Under the pieces are notes generated by a model, which was given only the letters and a program-made list of their open reading frames with translations, did no database searches and was not told the DNA's origin. From positions 312,098 to 376,097 of the forward strand of contig NW_022985377.1 in NCBI RefSeq assembly GCF_010093625.1: a stretch of 64,000 nucleotides of DNA. The letters run 5' to 3'. The first letter of the stretch is position 1. Each line of letters starts with the position of its first letter. The position numbers were made by a program, and so were the translations under genes. The DNA comes from Macroventuria anomochaeta (Eukaryota; Ascomycota; Dothideomycetes; Pleosporales; Didymellaceae). Positions 51,791 to 62,060 of this stretch are shown here, one piece after another.

Positions 51791-52690
51791 TAGAGCAGTG
51801 CACGTTGGCGTGGCGGTCGTTGGTTGTAGCTTGCTGGCGAACGCAGTAGAATTGCAGATGTAACAATACAGATCACCGAATGGTTGTTCCAATAATGGAC
51901 GCAACAAGTCTGTAGTATTTGTTGGGAGTTGCCAGCTGGATCATGTGTCTGTAGCGGCGAATAGGTATAACGCCTGTAGCGTGTACGCGATCTAGACCCC
52001 ATCTCGCTGATCTTAACATTGCAGATTCTGTGTCGGAATGAAGCACGCATTTGCACGGAGCCCTGCAAAGGTCTTACCTGCAGAATAACGATGTTGTTAG
52101 TGGCCAAGTCGTGAGCCCAGGTGCTGGCCGAAAACCCCTACGCCGGCATCGATGCGCAAAGGCCGTGCGCAGCCACAACCGCAGGCGGTGCTATGTAAAA
52201 AGGGTAGGTTATCTAACGCTGTAAGCGCTCCGTGTAGCGCGTAAGGCTGTCTGGCGCTAGCCAGTATTAGCACCCGGGACCAGCTCGTGCGGTGAGGATG
52301 TACGGAATCCCGCGCGACAGCAGCCACAAACGCTCGTAGCGACTTTTGCGTAGTGTTACGACCTCAACAAACTTTAGTAGAACGTGTATGTGAGTTGAAG
52401 GAGCAGCAATACTGCTCTGGTGCCACTGTAGAAGGAGGAGTATGCCTTGCGGCAAAGCAGAGCACTATACAGAACAGGCACGGAAGATATCAACGTGACA
52501 GTATTTTTTGTTGCGAAGGTGTGCGAAAGCGTAGGATTGCCAACAGCAAACCATAACAATTATTGCATAGCGAGTGGTGAGGTGTGGTGGAAGCATGGAG
52601 CGTCCGAGGTCGAAGTATCGGTGGTTTTGTTCGGCGAGGGGAGCTGTTCGAACCGCGAACAGGGAGGTTAACAGCGCTTTATGCTTCTGG
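51620..52690 (+). repeat. Right arm of the inverted duplication
   Basis: This arm is the partner of 50160-50930. It includes the NACHT-WD40 tail, then about 300 bp with no counterpart in the left arm, then matching blocks around 52238-52270 (gcgcgtaaggctgtctggcg), 52385-52500 and 52566-52690. Confidence 0.8.
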
Positions 52691-52744
52691 TGAGTTGCCG
52701 TGGAAGAATAATGTGTTTTGCTTGCAGCATGTTCAGCGCCGATC

Positions 52745-54709
52745 TCATCCACCGGCGCCGCCGCCGCCATCACCACCACCTCCTCCATCTCCCCCATAAG
52801 TATGATGTCCACTGTACCCACCGCCACTGTGACCCCCACCATGTCCACCCTGTTGCCCTTGTGCCGCAATAGCCAAACCGGCATCCATCAAGTTGCCCAA
52901 CGCACTCGTGATTTCGTTAGCGTTTTGCACAGTTTCTGCACTTTCCGCTCTGCTCCTGACCCTCTGCGGCGCACCGAGCTTTCCATCAATATCACTTCCT
53001 CTCCAATAGCTCAATCTCCCCAAGTCATGCTCTCGCGCCGCTTCCTCGCTGTGCATGAAACCCTTTGGATCTTTAGTTTTCTGTTGCCGTAGCTCGTGCT
53101 TCTGCCAGTCTTTCAGAACTTGTAGTGAGGCGATTACAAGTGCATGGTCTACAAGCGGCGAGCGAATGTAGAGAGTTTCATCAGGAAGACACGTAAGTGA
53201 CAGTCTGCATGCCGGTTCGATAGACGTTCTCGTACCACAAGAGTAACAGAGGCCGCAAATGTTGTGGTCTGGACATGTTTTACAATTCCACCGCTGGCCA
53301 ACGATCGGTTTCGTTCGACACTCAATACAGATCATGCCGTTGTGGACTTGAGTATCGCCGGAGAAGCCGTCCCAGTATGTGTGGTCTGCAACGATGTCGC
53401 CGTACAAGGGGTCTGGGTGGTCGTTCGCGACGAACAGGGCGTGGCGGAGAATGTCGTAGCGACTGCCATTGGTGGAGCTTACAGGCATGTGGCTCACCCA
53501 GAGGTAAGCTCTCCTGTCGTTGCCGACAAAGCGAAGAGAATCGTAGTTCGATGCGCGGATGTAGGTGGTGAGTATGTTTATTTTTCCACCAGGATTCAGA
53601 ACCTCCTTCTTGCGAACGCCGCTTCTTAGGTCCAAACGTAGTTCGTAAGACCATACTGGCTGTCGCTTCTTGGCCTTCGATTCTGCTTCGTTACAATTCA
53701 TGACCCATGAGAACCTTGGATCACGATAGTTGCCGCCTATTCGTTTGAAAGCAAAGGTATATGATGCAGGTGAAGGGTTTGAAGAGTGCTCTGATTGTCG
53801 GTGAGCCAACCAAGCTGATGACTCTGGCGTGTCCAACCAGTTTGATTTTGATGTAATGCTCGTTTGCGCGTGGTACATCTTGACGACCGGGCCAAGTCTC
53901 CACTGAGGCGGATATGGAACTTGGCGATGCTGTTCGAGGTAGGCTGCCAAAGAGGCCGGGTCTGAAGGTGACTCCACTATTTCAGGTACGTTACCAGTCA
54001 CCACTTCAGGTAAGTTGCTCGTGACTGCTGGTGGCAGGCGTCTTGGAGGGAGCTTGGGGGGTTGGTTGGGAACTACCTCTGGTAACAAGCTATATCTTGC
54101 TTGTGCTTGCGGTGGTGGGCCAAATGATCCAGGACCCCACGGTGCCTCAGGAAGGCTTTGGGAATGCGGCCGCAAAGACTGTATAGATTGCTGCTGCACC
54201 AGTACAGGGCTGTGTGACAAACTCATGGGTATGTTCTGAGAATGTGGTCTCAACGAATGCGACGACCTATGTTGCGCCAGCGAGGGCGTCCATTGCGGAC
54301 TCGGCAAAGCCATGCTGGCCGGACGCTGCTGTTGGCTGACATTGCTGTTAGACCTGCTCCTCGCCTCTTGAACTTCGAGATGTTGTAATCGCTTCGCCAG
54401 CTCTTCATCTTCCGTCACCTGCTGACGTGGAGCTGATAGTTTCCGCGCAAGCTGTTCGTCTTCGGTCAGCTGGGTTTCTGACGTCGATATTGGTGGTGCT
54501 GATGGAAGAGGAGTTGGTAGTTCAGCAACGATAGGTGCAGGTCCTAGTGTTCCGTAGAATGGCTGTATGTACTGCGCTACCGGCTGTGGATATGGTAGGT
54601 GAGGCGAGTTGGACTGCTGATAGTACTGCGAAGATCGATTATCTGAGGGTTGTGTTGGCGGTTGACAATACGTCTGATTTATCCAGCCTGACCACGGTTG
54701 TTGCGGCAT
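52745..54709 (-). CDS. ZZ-type zinc-finger protein with UIM-like motifs
   Basis: A single exon of 654 residues. The N-terminal part is Pro/Gln-rich. Two short ubiquitin-interacting-like helices occur at about residues 80-110 (TEDEQLARKLSA and TEDEELAKRLQHLE). A central folded region of unknown type follows (FAFKRIGGNYRDPRFSWVMN, VWSYELRLDLRSGVRKKEVL, RRAYLWVSHMPV). The ZZ finger reads MICIECRTKPIVGQRWNCKT, then CPDHNICGLCY, with the C-x2-C, C-x2-C and CxxC pairs expected. The tail is Gly/His-rich (GGHGGGHSGGGYSG). ZZ domains bind peptide N-termini or histone tails; combined with UIM-like helices a ubiquitin-linked role is possible but is inference. Confidence 0.75.
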   Translation of the reverse strand: MPQQPWSGWINQTYCQPPTQPSDNRSSQYYQQSNSPHLPYPQPVAQYIQPFYGTLGPAPIVAELPTPLPSAPPISTSETQLTEDEQLARKLSAPRQQVTEDEELAKRLQHLEVQEARSRSNSNVSQQQRPASMALPSPQWTPSLAQHRSSHSLRPHSQNIPMSLSHSPVLVQQQSIQSLRPHSQSLPEAPWGPGSFGPPPQAQARYSLLPEVVPNQPPKLPPRRLPPAVTSNLPEVVTGNVPEIVESPSDPASLAAYLEQHRQVPYPPQWRLGPVVKMYHAQTSITSKSNWLDTPESSAWLAHRQSEHSSNPSPASYTFAFKRIGGNYRDPRFSWVMNCNEAESKAKKRQPVWSYELRLDLRSGVRKKEVLNPGGKINILTTYIRASNYDSLRFVGNDRRAYLWVSHMPVSSTNGSRYDILRHALFVANDHPDPLYGDIVADHTYWDGFSGDTQVHNGMICIECRTKPIVGQRWNCKTCPDHNICGLCYSCGTRTSIEPACRLSLTCLPDETLYIRSPLVDHALVIASLQVLKDWQKHELRQQKTKDPKGFMHSEEAAREHDLGRLSYWRGSDIDGKLGAPQRVRSRAESAETVQNANEITSALGNLMDAGLAIAAQGQQGGHGGGHSGGGYSGHHTYGGDGGGGGDGGGGAGG

Positions 54710-55529
54710 GATTTGCTAGGCTGAATTGATACCTGAAAGAACGTGTATAGTTGACAGATCTGTGGTCTTGTACGGGAGGGCGTCAACGCAAGACCATGCG
54801 AGACAGATGCCAAGCTGCGGCGTCGACGGGTTTCTGCGCACCGTCACAACTTCAAGTAAAAGGTAGATGATATAGCGCATATGTAGTGAGGCGTGTGGTG
54901 AAGGATATAAGACGAGAGCAACAATGGCGAATACGTTGGCGTGTCAACACAATCTACACCTACAGCGTGTGGCTGTGAGTAGGCGGAGATTGCAAGTGAC
55001 AATCTAAGAGGCTTTGACTGTGAGGCTGGACGCCTTGCAGATCGCCTCGACAGCGGCTGACGTCAACGGCTTGTGCAACACCGACCGACGTTATTTCGTC
55101 TGCGGAAGATGGTGGCTTTGATTGTGCAGTTGTTTGTTGGTTCGTTTCGTATTGAGGGTTCAGATCAGACGGCACGCATCCCAGGTTCAGGACGTTCAAG
55201 CATTTATTCTTAGGCCCAGAAGACATTCATCCATCTCGGTGGTACTATCTTCGTAATCGGTATATTTTTGCGCATTTTGGCTCCACGAGAAGTGACACAC
55301 AGGTCGTAGAACTTTGTGAGAGGCTGTCAAAAGTCAAAGAAAGCAGGAGCCATGCGGAATTTTGACGCGATCCTGCCAGCCAATCAGATGCTTCGCATTT
55401 CCGGCAGGAACGTTCCCCACGCCTACCCGCGCTCCAGACCTTGTCACGAACCATCTCCAGGTTTGACTCAGCAAATCCTACTCGCGATGAGAATACAGCA
55501 GACGCGTCTTTGTGTCGTTGATTTCGCTG
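54710..55529. promoter_or_regulatory. Divergent intergenic region, ZZ-finger gene and Zn2Cys6 regulator
   Basis: 820 bp lie between two divergent starts. A minus-strand reading frame at 55226-54960 has no recognisable motif and is not called. Confidence 0.5.
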
Positions 55530-57648
55530 ATGCCGCCAAAAAGAACCTGGTCGCAGGTCACCGACAATGGCCCTTCTTTATCTCCAGCTGCTTCACGCCC
55601 ACGGCAGTCAGAGCCCGGGGTTGAAGCGATTGCGCCGGCAATTTCGCGTAAAGTGAAAGCCTGCGCAGCATGTCGAAAACAGAAGGTTAGAAAGTGATCT
55701 TTGACCACGTGACGTCCAAGGATAGTACTGATGTAAGGCAGATCAGATGCATCATGGATGAGAACGCCGGACCGCCATGCAAGCGTTGCGCTGAACGGAA
55801 CTTATCCTGCGTTCTGAACAAAAGTCTGCAGACGTTGATCGACGAGCGGTCACAGTAAGTACCACGGTTATGGTTTCGGCAGTTTCTGATCAAAGTAGAT
55901 GGAAGCACGAAGTCGTTGGTGACCTTGGCCTGATGCATTCGTCCTTGCAACAAGTCCTCAGCAAGCTATCACTCCCTGCATTGCCACCTCTCAAAGCCAG
56001 TACTGCCGATGACTTGGACTCGATTCAACAGTACGATGCTGCGGGTCGAGAAGAAGAGGTTCCCTCATGCGACAACTCACCCAGGTTGTCTCCAAAAGGG
56101 GACGCTTTGCCACATGCACCCATTGAGTCTCTCTACCAGCTCACTCGTCTCCGAGCACTTCGATCAGATGATCCAACCGAAGAGCGCAAGCCCACAGCAG
56201 ACTTTGCAGCGAATCATCCTGTCAATGACTTCATCTCTCGAGGCATTGTGAACATCGAGGACGCCGAGCGTCTCTTCAGCTTCTTCCTAAACCGCATCGA
56301 TCACTTTATGTACAGGATTGGGAGCCACAAATATCGAGATCTGGACAGTCTACGCCGTGGCTCCACCGTCCTTACTGTCACCATCTGCACTGTTGCAGCG
56401 CTGCACGATCCGCAAAGCAATCATCTCTACAAATCCTGCAGTCGAGAGTTTCGCCGCTTGATGTCAGCATCTATGTTTGACCGCCGAATTGATCGTGATC
56501 GTATGCGGGCCCTATGTGTGGCATCATATTGGCTCCACGATCTCTCTTGGACGATTAGTGGATACGCCATTCGACGAGCCATGGAGATCAACTTGAGCAG
56601 CAGCTACCAACGTGTGCTTGCAACTGGCGACGAGGATTCTATGGAGTGCATCCGATTGTGGTATGTCCTTTACATCTGTGACCGACATTTGTCGATCCTC
56701 TACGGTCGGCCATCGATCGTTAAAGATGACATCTCCATCTCAGGTTGGGAAGCGCTCATGCGGACCTCAGCATTCACTGAGGCTGATAAACGACTGGTGA
56801 GCCAGATGGCCCTATTGATCATTATGGGCAACGCAAGGGAGCTCTTTGGGCCCGACACCGGAGAACCGATACCCAAAGCTTTTGCACCACAGTTAACGAG
56901 TTTTAGCCGCCAAATAGATCATTGGATGGGCTTTTGGTCTACCGAACTTCTGAGTAAGGCTACTCGTGGTCATTGTGCTTGATTGACGAGAGTGCTGACC
57001 TGGCTAGAAATTCATCAATTCATTGGCGGCTTCCCAACAAAGGGCGTAATTATACATCACCACCTTGCAAAACTCCATCTCCACTCCCATGTCTTTCGAG
57101 GCCTCCGGGGTGCTCCTGTACCGCCACACTTTCGGGAGAGCGCAGTCGCTGCTGTGACGGCTGCCACAGACACAATCGAAATGGTACTGACCGACTACGA
57201 CATTCAAGAAGGGCTCGTCGGCATACCGCACTACATTCACTCTATGGTTGCGTTTGCGTGCGCTTTCCTGTTGAACATCGCTTCGCAATACAGCGGACAG
57301 TATATTGCTGACACTGCAGTCTTTCACTTGACGACGAAAGCTGTGCAGCAATTCCGATTGACTCCTGTTGGCAAGTGGCATCTGGTCCATCTGATGGCTG
57401 AAGGTTTGGAGAAGATGATCGCTAAAAAGGGCGGTAGCCCAGCTGTAAGGATGCTTCCCAGTCTTCCGAATGAAGCGAGCCAATCTGGCGCGCCTAATGG
57501 ATCAGAGCTGAATACTCCGCTGACCGGAGGCTCTTACGGCGACAACTTCTTCAGCGGTTTCGATTATGCATACAACTTGGGGACCTCCTCGTTCCTGAAC
57601 TTCGACACGGGTACAATTGATCTAGATTTTGCTGGTTTCAGCTTCTAG
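55530..57648 (+). CDS. Zn2Cys6 fungal transcription factor
   Basis: Four exons, 55530-55685, 55742-55854, 55899-56953 and 57008-57648, give 654 residues. The introns are 44-56 nt, all GT-AG. The first splice completes the binuclear cluster: CAACRKQK joined to IRCIMDENAGPPCKRCAE, then RNLSCV, with spacing C-x2-C-x6-C-x8-C-x2-C-x6-C. The middle-homology (fungal-specific) domain follows, with RIDHFMYRIGSHKYRDLDSL, LTVTICTVAALHDPQ, ASYWLHDLSWTISGYAIRRA, MEINLSSSY, CIRLWYVLYICDRHLSILYG and RPS. The C-terminus (NFDTGTIDLDFAGFSF) is acidic/hydrophobic like an activation domain. It lies directly upstream of the sugar-acid kinase in the same direction. The start is the first in-frame ATG. Confidence 0.93.
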
Positions 57649-57890
57649 ATCTTCATTGTCAATGCATTCTGCGGTACAAGAGCCGGTGCCTACGTCGTCG
57701 GTGTCCTGTGTGATATACGAAGACCCGTCGATGTATCGTATTTTGCCCAGAGCCTTGAAAGGAGGGGTTATGATCGGCAAGAAGTCCGACCCCACTAGCT
57801 GGCAACCCCACGTCAAGCACACTGCCCGCTGCTTCCTACAAAATGCGTGGGCCTTGCAACAGAAACGTTGTATCATATTCACTATCAACA

Positions 57891-59366
57891 ATGTCCGCCT
57901 CGTCCGCAACCCCAACGTCCCTACCGCTCAAGGAGACGCTCGACGCTCTTCTAAGCGTGTCTTCAACCTCAACCGAGCTTCGGTCTCAAATCCGTGATGT
58001 GGTTCAAGCCAGCCCAGATATTCCCATTCTTGTGGCACTGGACGACGATCCAACTGGTACACAAACCTGCCACGATATTCAAGTGCTCACAACCTGGACC
58101 GTTCCTGCCTTGGCTGCGGAGTTCGAAGCCACAGCGCCTGGCAGCGGGTTCTTCATCCTTACCAATTCGCGTGCACTACACCCGCCTGCCGCACGAGAGC
58201 TCACCATAGAGATATGTCAGAACCTGCAGGAAGCTGCAACTCAGGCAGGCAAGAGATTCGAAGTAGTACTGCGTGGTGACTCGACGTTAAGAGGGCACTT
58301 CCCAGTTGAGCCTGAGGCGGTGGAGGAAGCTCTTGGAGCAAGCGACGCATGGATTCTTGCGCCATTCTTCCTTCAGGGTGGACGATACACGATCGATGAT
58401 GTCCACTATGTTGCTGAAGGCGACACGCTGGTACCCGCGGCAGATACTCCGTTTGCCAAGGACGCGACATTCGGATTCAAGAGTAGTCATATGGCAGATT
58501 GGGTTGTTGAAAAGAGCAAAGGGGCAATCTCGAGGGATCGTGTGCGTGGGATCAGCATTGTAGATATACGACAACGTGGACCTGACAAAGTCAACGAGAT
58601 CCTGCAAAGTGCACCAAAAGGAACGGTGTTCATTATCAATGCAGCTGCAGAAGAGGACATGGACGTCGTAGTTCTTGGAATCTTGAAGGCCTCCGCACAG
58701 GGGAAGAAATTCCTCTTCCGTTCTGCGGCAGCTTTTGTCTCGGCTCGTTTGGGCATCTCTCCCATTCCTCCCATCACCGCACGAAAGCTTCAACTTAGTT
58801 CCGCTACCGGCGGGCTGATCATCGCTGGCTCGTACGTACCAAAAACTACGACTCAACTGAAGGCTTTAATCGAGATAGCGGGCGACAAATTGACCACGGT
58901 GGAGCTGGATGTCAACAAGCTTCTAGAGAGCGATGCCTCGCGCGGACAGGAGCTCGACCACGCTCTAGAGGTCGCCACAAACGCATTACATCAGCCAATG
59001 GACGTTCTGATCATGACCTCACGTGATCTCATCACAGGTGCAGACGAGCGTTCTTCGCTAGACATCGGATCTGTAGTCGCAGCCGCTCTTGTTACCTTCC
59101 TGGAGCGACTGGATGTCAAGCCGAGATATCTGATCGCGAAAGGTGGCATCACTAGCAGCGACATGGCGACAAAAGGTCTGAAGATGAAGAAAGCTACTAT
59201 TGTAGGACAAGCTGCACCTGGCGTACCACTCTGGCGATGCGACGAGCGTACTAGTAAATGGCCAGGCTTGCCGTATGTTGTGTTTCCTGGCAACGTAGGA
59301 GGAGAGTACACTCTGGCAGAGGTGGCAGAGAAATGGAGGCCAATGATACCGGTCAATCGCTGTTAA
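57891..59366 (+). CDS. Four-carbon acid sugar kinase-like protein (OtnK/DUF1537 family)
   Basis: A single exon of 491 residues from the ATG at 57891. The N-terminal module has the sugar-binding motif ILVALDDDPTGTQTCHDIQV, FFILTNSRAL, EVVLRGDSTLRGHFPVEPEA and WILAPFFLQGGRYTIDDVHY. The C-terminal nucleotide-binding module shows GGLIIAGSYVPKTTTQL, KPRYLIAKGGITSSDMATKG, GQAAPGVPLWRC and PYVVFPGNVGGEYTL. This is the two-domain layout of bacterial OtnK/DtnK kinases, which phosphorylate erythronate or threonate-type acids for catabolism. The fungal homologue is full length with all motifs. Its substrate is not known. The upstream Zn2Cys6 gene, 242 bp away, is a candidate regulator. Confidence 0.9.
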   Translation: MSASSATPTSLPLKETLDALLSVSSTSTELRSQIRDVVQASPDIPILVALDDDPTGTQTCHDIQVLTTWTVPALAAEFEATAPGSGFFILTNSRALHPPAARELTIEICQNLQEAATQAGKRFEVVLRGDSTLRGHFPVEPEAVEEALGASDAWILAPFFLQGGRYTIDDVHYVAEGDTLVPAADTPFAKDATFGFKSSHMADWVVEKSKGAISRDRVRGISIVDIRQRGPDKVNEILQSAPKGTVFIINAAAEEDMDVVVLGILKASAQGKKFLFRSAAAFVSARLGISPIPPITARKLQLSSATGGLIIAGSYVPKTTTQLKALIEIAGDKLTTVELDVNKLLESDASRGQELDHALEVATNALHQPMDVLIMTSRDLITGADERSSLDIGSVVAAALVTFLERLDVKPRYLIAKGGITSSDMATKGLKMKKATIVGQAAPGVPLWRCDERTSKWPGLPYVVFPGNVGGEYTLAEVAEKWRPMIPVNRC

Positions 59367-60413
59367 TTGTGCAGCGTGGCGGTGCATACGTTGTAGAGAT
59401 TGTCAAAACTTGCTTGGAGTTTTTCTGGCCTCCAAAATCAAGCAATATGACTGCATTGATAGCAGTCCAGGCTGGTGGGGTAAATACGCAACGTGGCCTG
59501 CAGGAAGGCTGAGCGATGAATTTGCACCCAAATATGATCAATTGCGCACCAAAACCTGATCACACGTAAACACCTTTCCACTACGTCGACGAGCGCCCCT
59601 AGAGATACTACCCGGAACTCATCAACTCCCTGGTACAATATGCTGGCCGCATCTGGTCCAGCCCAGTATTCATACGGCATGAGCAACGTGCACAATTGCA
59701 CCGCCGGTGGCCACATGTCCAGTAGGTGGGTACGCCGTTCATCGATGCCGTGCGCATATGATAAATGGCTTACATACAACGAACTGTGCTTGTGTGACAC
59801 TATCTCATCATGCAGGCCGACTGCAACGTGCCAATCCAGCTGAACCAGTCTAGCATGGTCGGATCAAGTTTACCCCCGAGCCACCCAAGCAAGGTGCACG
59901 ACGTAACTCTTTTTGCCGGTGCGTTCTTGACCCAGTAAGTGCATTAACGATCTGTGCGGCATATTGAACATCTGATAATATGTTTGCATATGCGTTACTT
60001 TGATTATAGAAGTGCTTGGGGAGAAGGTACGTATACCCAAGTACTGCGATCCCTATGGTTGCTAACGAGACAGGCAAGCCCCCCACCGAAGCGTTACCGA
60101 GACCAGGACAATTCGGGCGCAGAACGTGAAAGAGTTGGAACAAACATGGGGCTACTATTCTTGAGCGGCCGTTTTAGGTGCGATCGGCGCCAGCACTGAG
60201 CGGCTGCCATCACCTTTCTAGATCAGTCTCATGTATCAGATGCGAGTATCTTTGTAGAAGGTAACCAATGCCCATAAGTTTTAAGTCATGCCTCTCCTCC
60301 TCAAGGACAGCGCTTCAATGTACCCATCGCTTTTTGGGTCTTTCGCCACTTTGATCGAGCTCATGTTGTAGTTGTGCTAGACCGATTGGGGAGTAAGTGC
60401 CATTGAACATGCT
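59367..60413. other. Gene-poor region with unrecognised exon-like fragments
   Basis: Plus-strand pieces such as YYPELINSLVQYAGRIWSSP (about 59610-59670) and VPIQLNQSSMVGSSLPPSHP (about 59830-59890, ending before a GTAAGT donor) look like protein remnants. I cannot assign them or join them. Confidence 0.35.
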
Positions 60414-61760
60414 TTAGACGACAGTCGTGAGGCGCTCCTTGTACGTCTCCAGAGAGTATGGAGACTCATACGGCTCAAGGCTCAGCAGTGTATGCCATTC
60501 TGGATAAATTGACTCGGATCGCGGGGAGTGGTGAGGCTGAAACTCATTGCTACTCGACCACGGCATAAGGCGATGGCGGAGCTGCAAGTATACTATGTAG
60601 TCGATAAACAACGATCCGGATTCGGGTGGGGCTGGTCAGGTGTACACATAAGTGTCGATGGGAAGAGTGCGCCAAAGAATATCAACACGTGAAAGCTGGT
60701 GTCGTCTCTTTCCACCTGAATTGGGTAGGGCAGATCGAGTAACAATGCCAGCTCCACAACGCTGGTCCAGGAAGCAGACGGGTCGCTCGATTCGTCAGAT
60801 AGGACTGAGGCTTGATCGATGTAACCCAACCTATGGCCTTGTACGTTCAGCAGACTGCTGTCCATTGTGACGGTGCTTATCCGCCAAGGCAAATCACCTG
60901 AGACTTTTTATAGCCCAAGCCCATGAAGGAAGGCCTGGAGTGCGCCTAAGTGACGCATCTTCGACATGTGACAGTACGGAAAGATTGCGATATGCAGTGA
61001 TGAGAGCTTTTGCAGTCTCCAGGTAGACTTGCTGCACACTGAGGTTGTAATTGGGCGTAAGTGCGGTTGGATCTTTACGAAAGGGGGCTCATGGTAGAGT
61101 CAGCCAGTCCAAGGAAAGCATACACTTTGTCTCGGGGGTCCGTAGATTTTGAGAAACGGTGTTCACCCAGGAGCATTGCGAGAGGCAGCTTCTGCGCATC
61201 GGCTTTGCCATGGGCGCTCACAGAAGTTGTGACAGCCACCCGCGTTTCGTTCAGGAACAGTTGGCTGATGCCGACTGAAAGTTTCGACTGAAGAACTTGC
61301 TTATAAATTCCCGGGTGCTTCTGTAGCTCTGTGACATGCTTCACCTTGTCCATGTGTAGATGATGGTACCATTTCGTCGCCTTGAAAATAACAGGGTCTT
61401 TGAAAGCTTCTCCCATAAAAAAGACTTTCGTTCTACAGACAATGGTGGGGGCATTGCCAAGCGTTATTTCCTGGACGACCTAAAAGTTTCGTCAATGCAA
61501 GCATTTATAGTAGTGTTGCATAATGTATCCATGCTCGTCCGAGCCACGGACGGTTGATGAGTGCGATGAAGCCGAGCCAGTTGTGATAGGTTAAATTCGG
61601 CCTATAACTGTGCTGGTCCCCTCCAGGATCGTAAAATGAGGTGTAGGGAACCAGTGACCAATCAAGGACGTTCTGTATAACCTCAAGAGCATCTGCAGTG
61701 AAGTCGTCCTCTCGACCAAGCCATACTACTACGCCGCTAGCTCTGCGGCACACGCGTGAA
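60414..61760 (-). pseudogene. Second degenerate HET-domain gene, 5' truncated
   Basis: The minus strand begins abruptly inside the HET domain: RRASGVVVWLGREDDFTADA, WLGFIALINRPWLGRAWI. A degenerate intron of about 48 nt follows (no GT at its start; a GC donor is possible). The gene continues VVQEITLGNAPTIVCRTKVF, HRFSKSTDPRDKVYAFLGLA and a stop at 61075. A one-base frame change leads to DPTALTPNYNLSVQQVYLET and RRTPGLPSWAWAIKSL. The C-terminal parts MDSSLLNVQGHRLGYIDQAS and YPEWHTLLSLEPYESPYS lie in further frames. The motifs WLGxE, RxWxxRAWxxQE, DPRDKVYAFLGL and LPSWAW are diagnostic for HET proteins. The usual opening with the YxxLSYxWG block is missing, so the gene is truncated and multiply broken. 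Confidence 0.85.
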
Positions 61761-62060
61761 AATGATTAACAATCAAGAGACGAGCAAAATTCTTGACAAG
61801 GCAGTGAACACGTATCTAATCTTTGGGTTCGCAACAGAAGTTGCTGGCCTCAGATCACAAGGTATTGCCGAAGATGGAAACTCTCACGCGTGAGACTAGC
61901 GATTGGCGGCACCGACTCATTTGCAAATCGTCATCGTCATAAATCCTCACCCCTCACGCGCGCTATCAGCTTCGGATGCCTCACGACCGAGATGCACACC
62001 ACATCTACATATACGCCACAGCCCTTTGACTAGCCAGCCCAGCCGTCATGCAAGCCCGCC
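61761..62060. other. Intergenic region
   Basis: This separates the truncated HET relic from the next gene. Its left part is where the missing HET N-terminus should have been. Confidence 0.5.

Noticed and set aside
51565..52107. 180-residue minus-strand frame in the inverted duplication
   Set aside because: It is antisense to the plus-strand NACHT-WD40 tail and shows only the mirrored repeat sequence.
54960..55226. Small minus-strand frame upstream of the ZZ-finger gene
   Set aside because: It has no recognisable domain or splice link to the ZZ-finger gene and was left as intergenic sequence.
57843..57890. N-terminal extension of the sugar-acid kinase-like protein
   Set aside because: The frame is open upstream, but there is no ATG before 57891; a family-typical N-terminus begins at the ATG at 57891.
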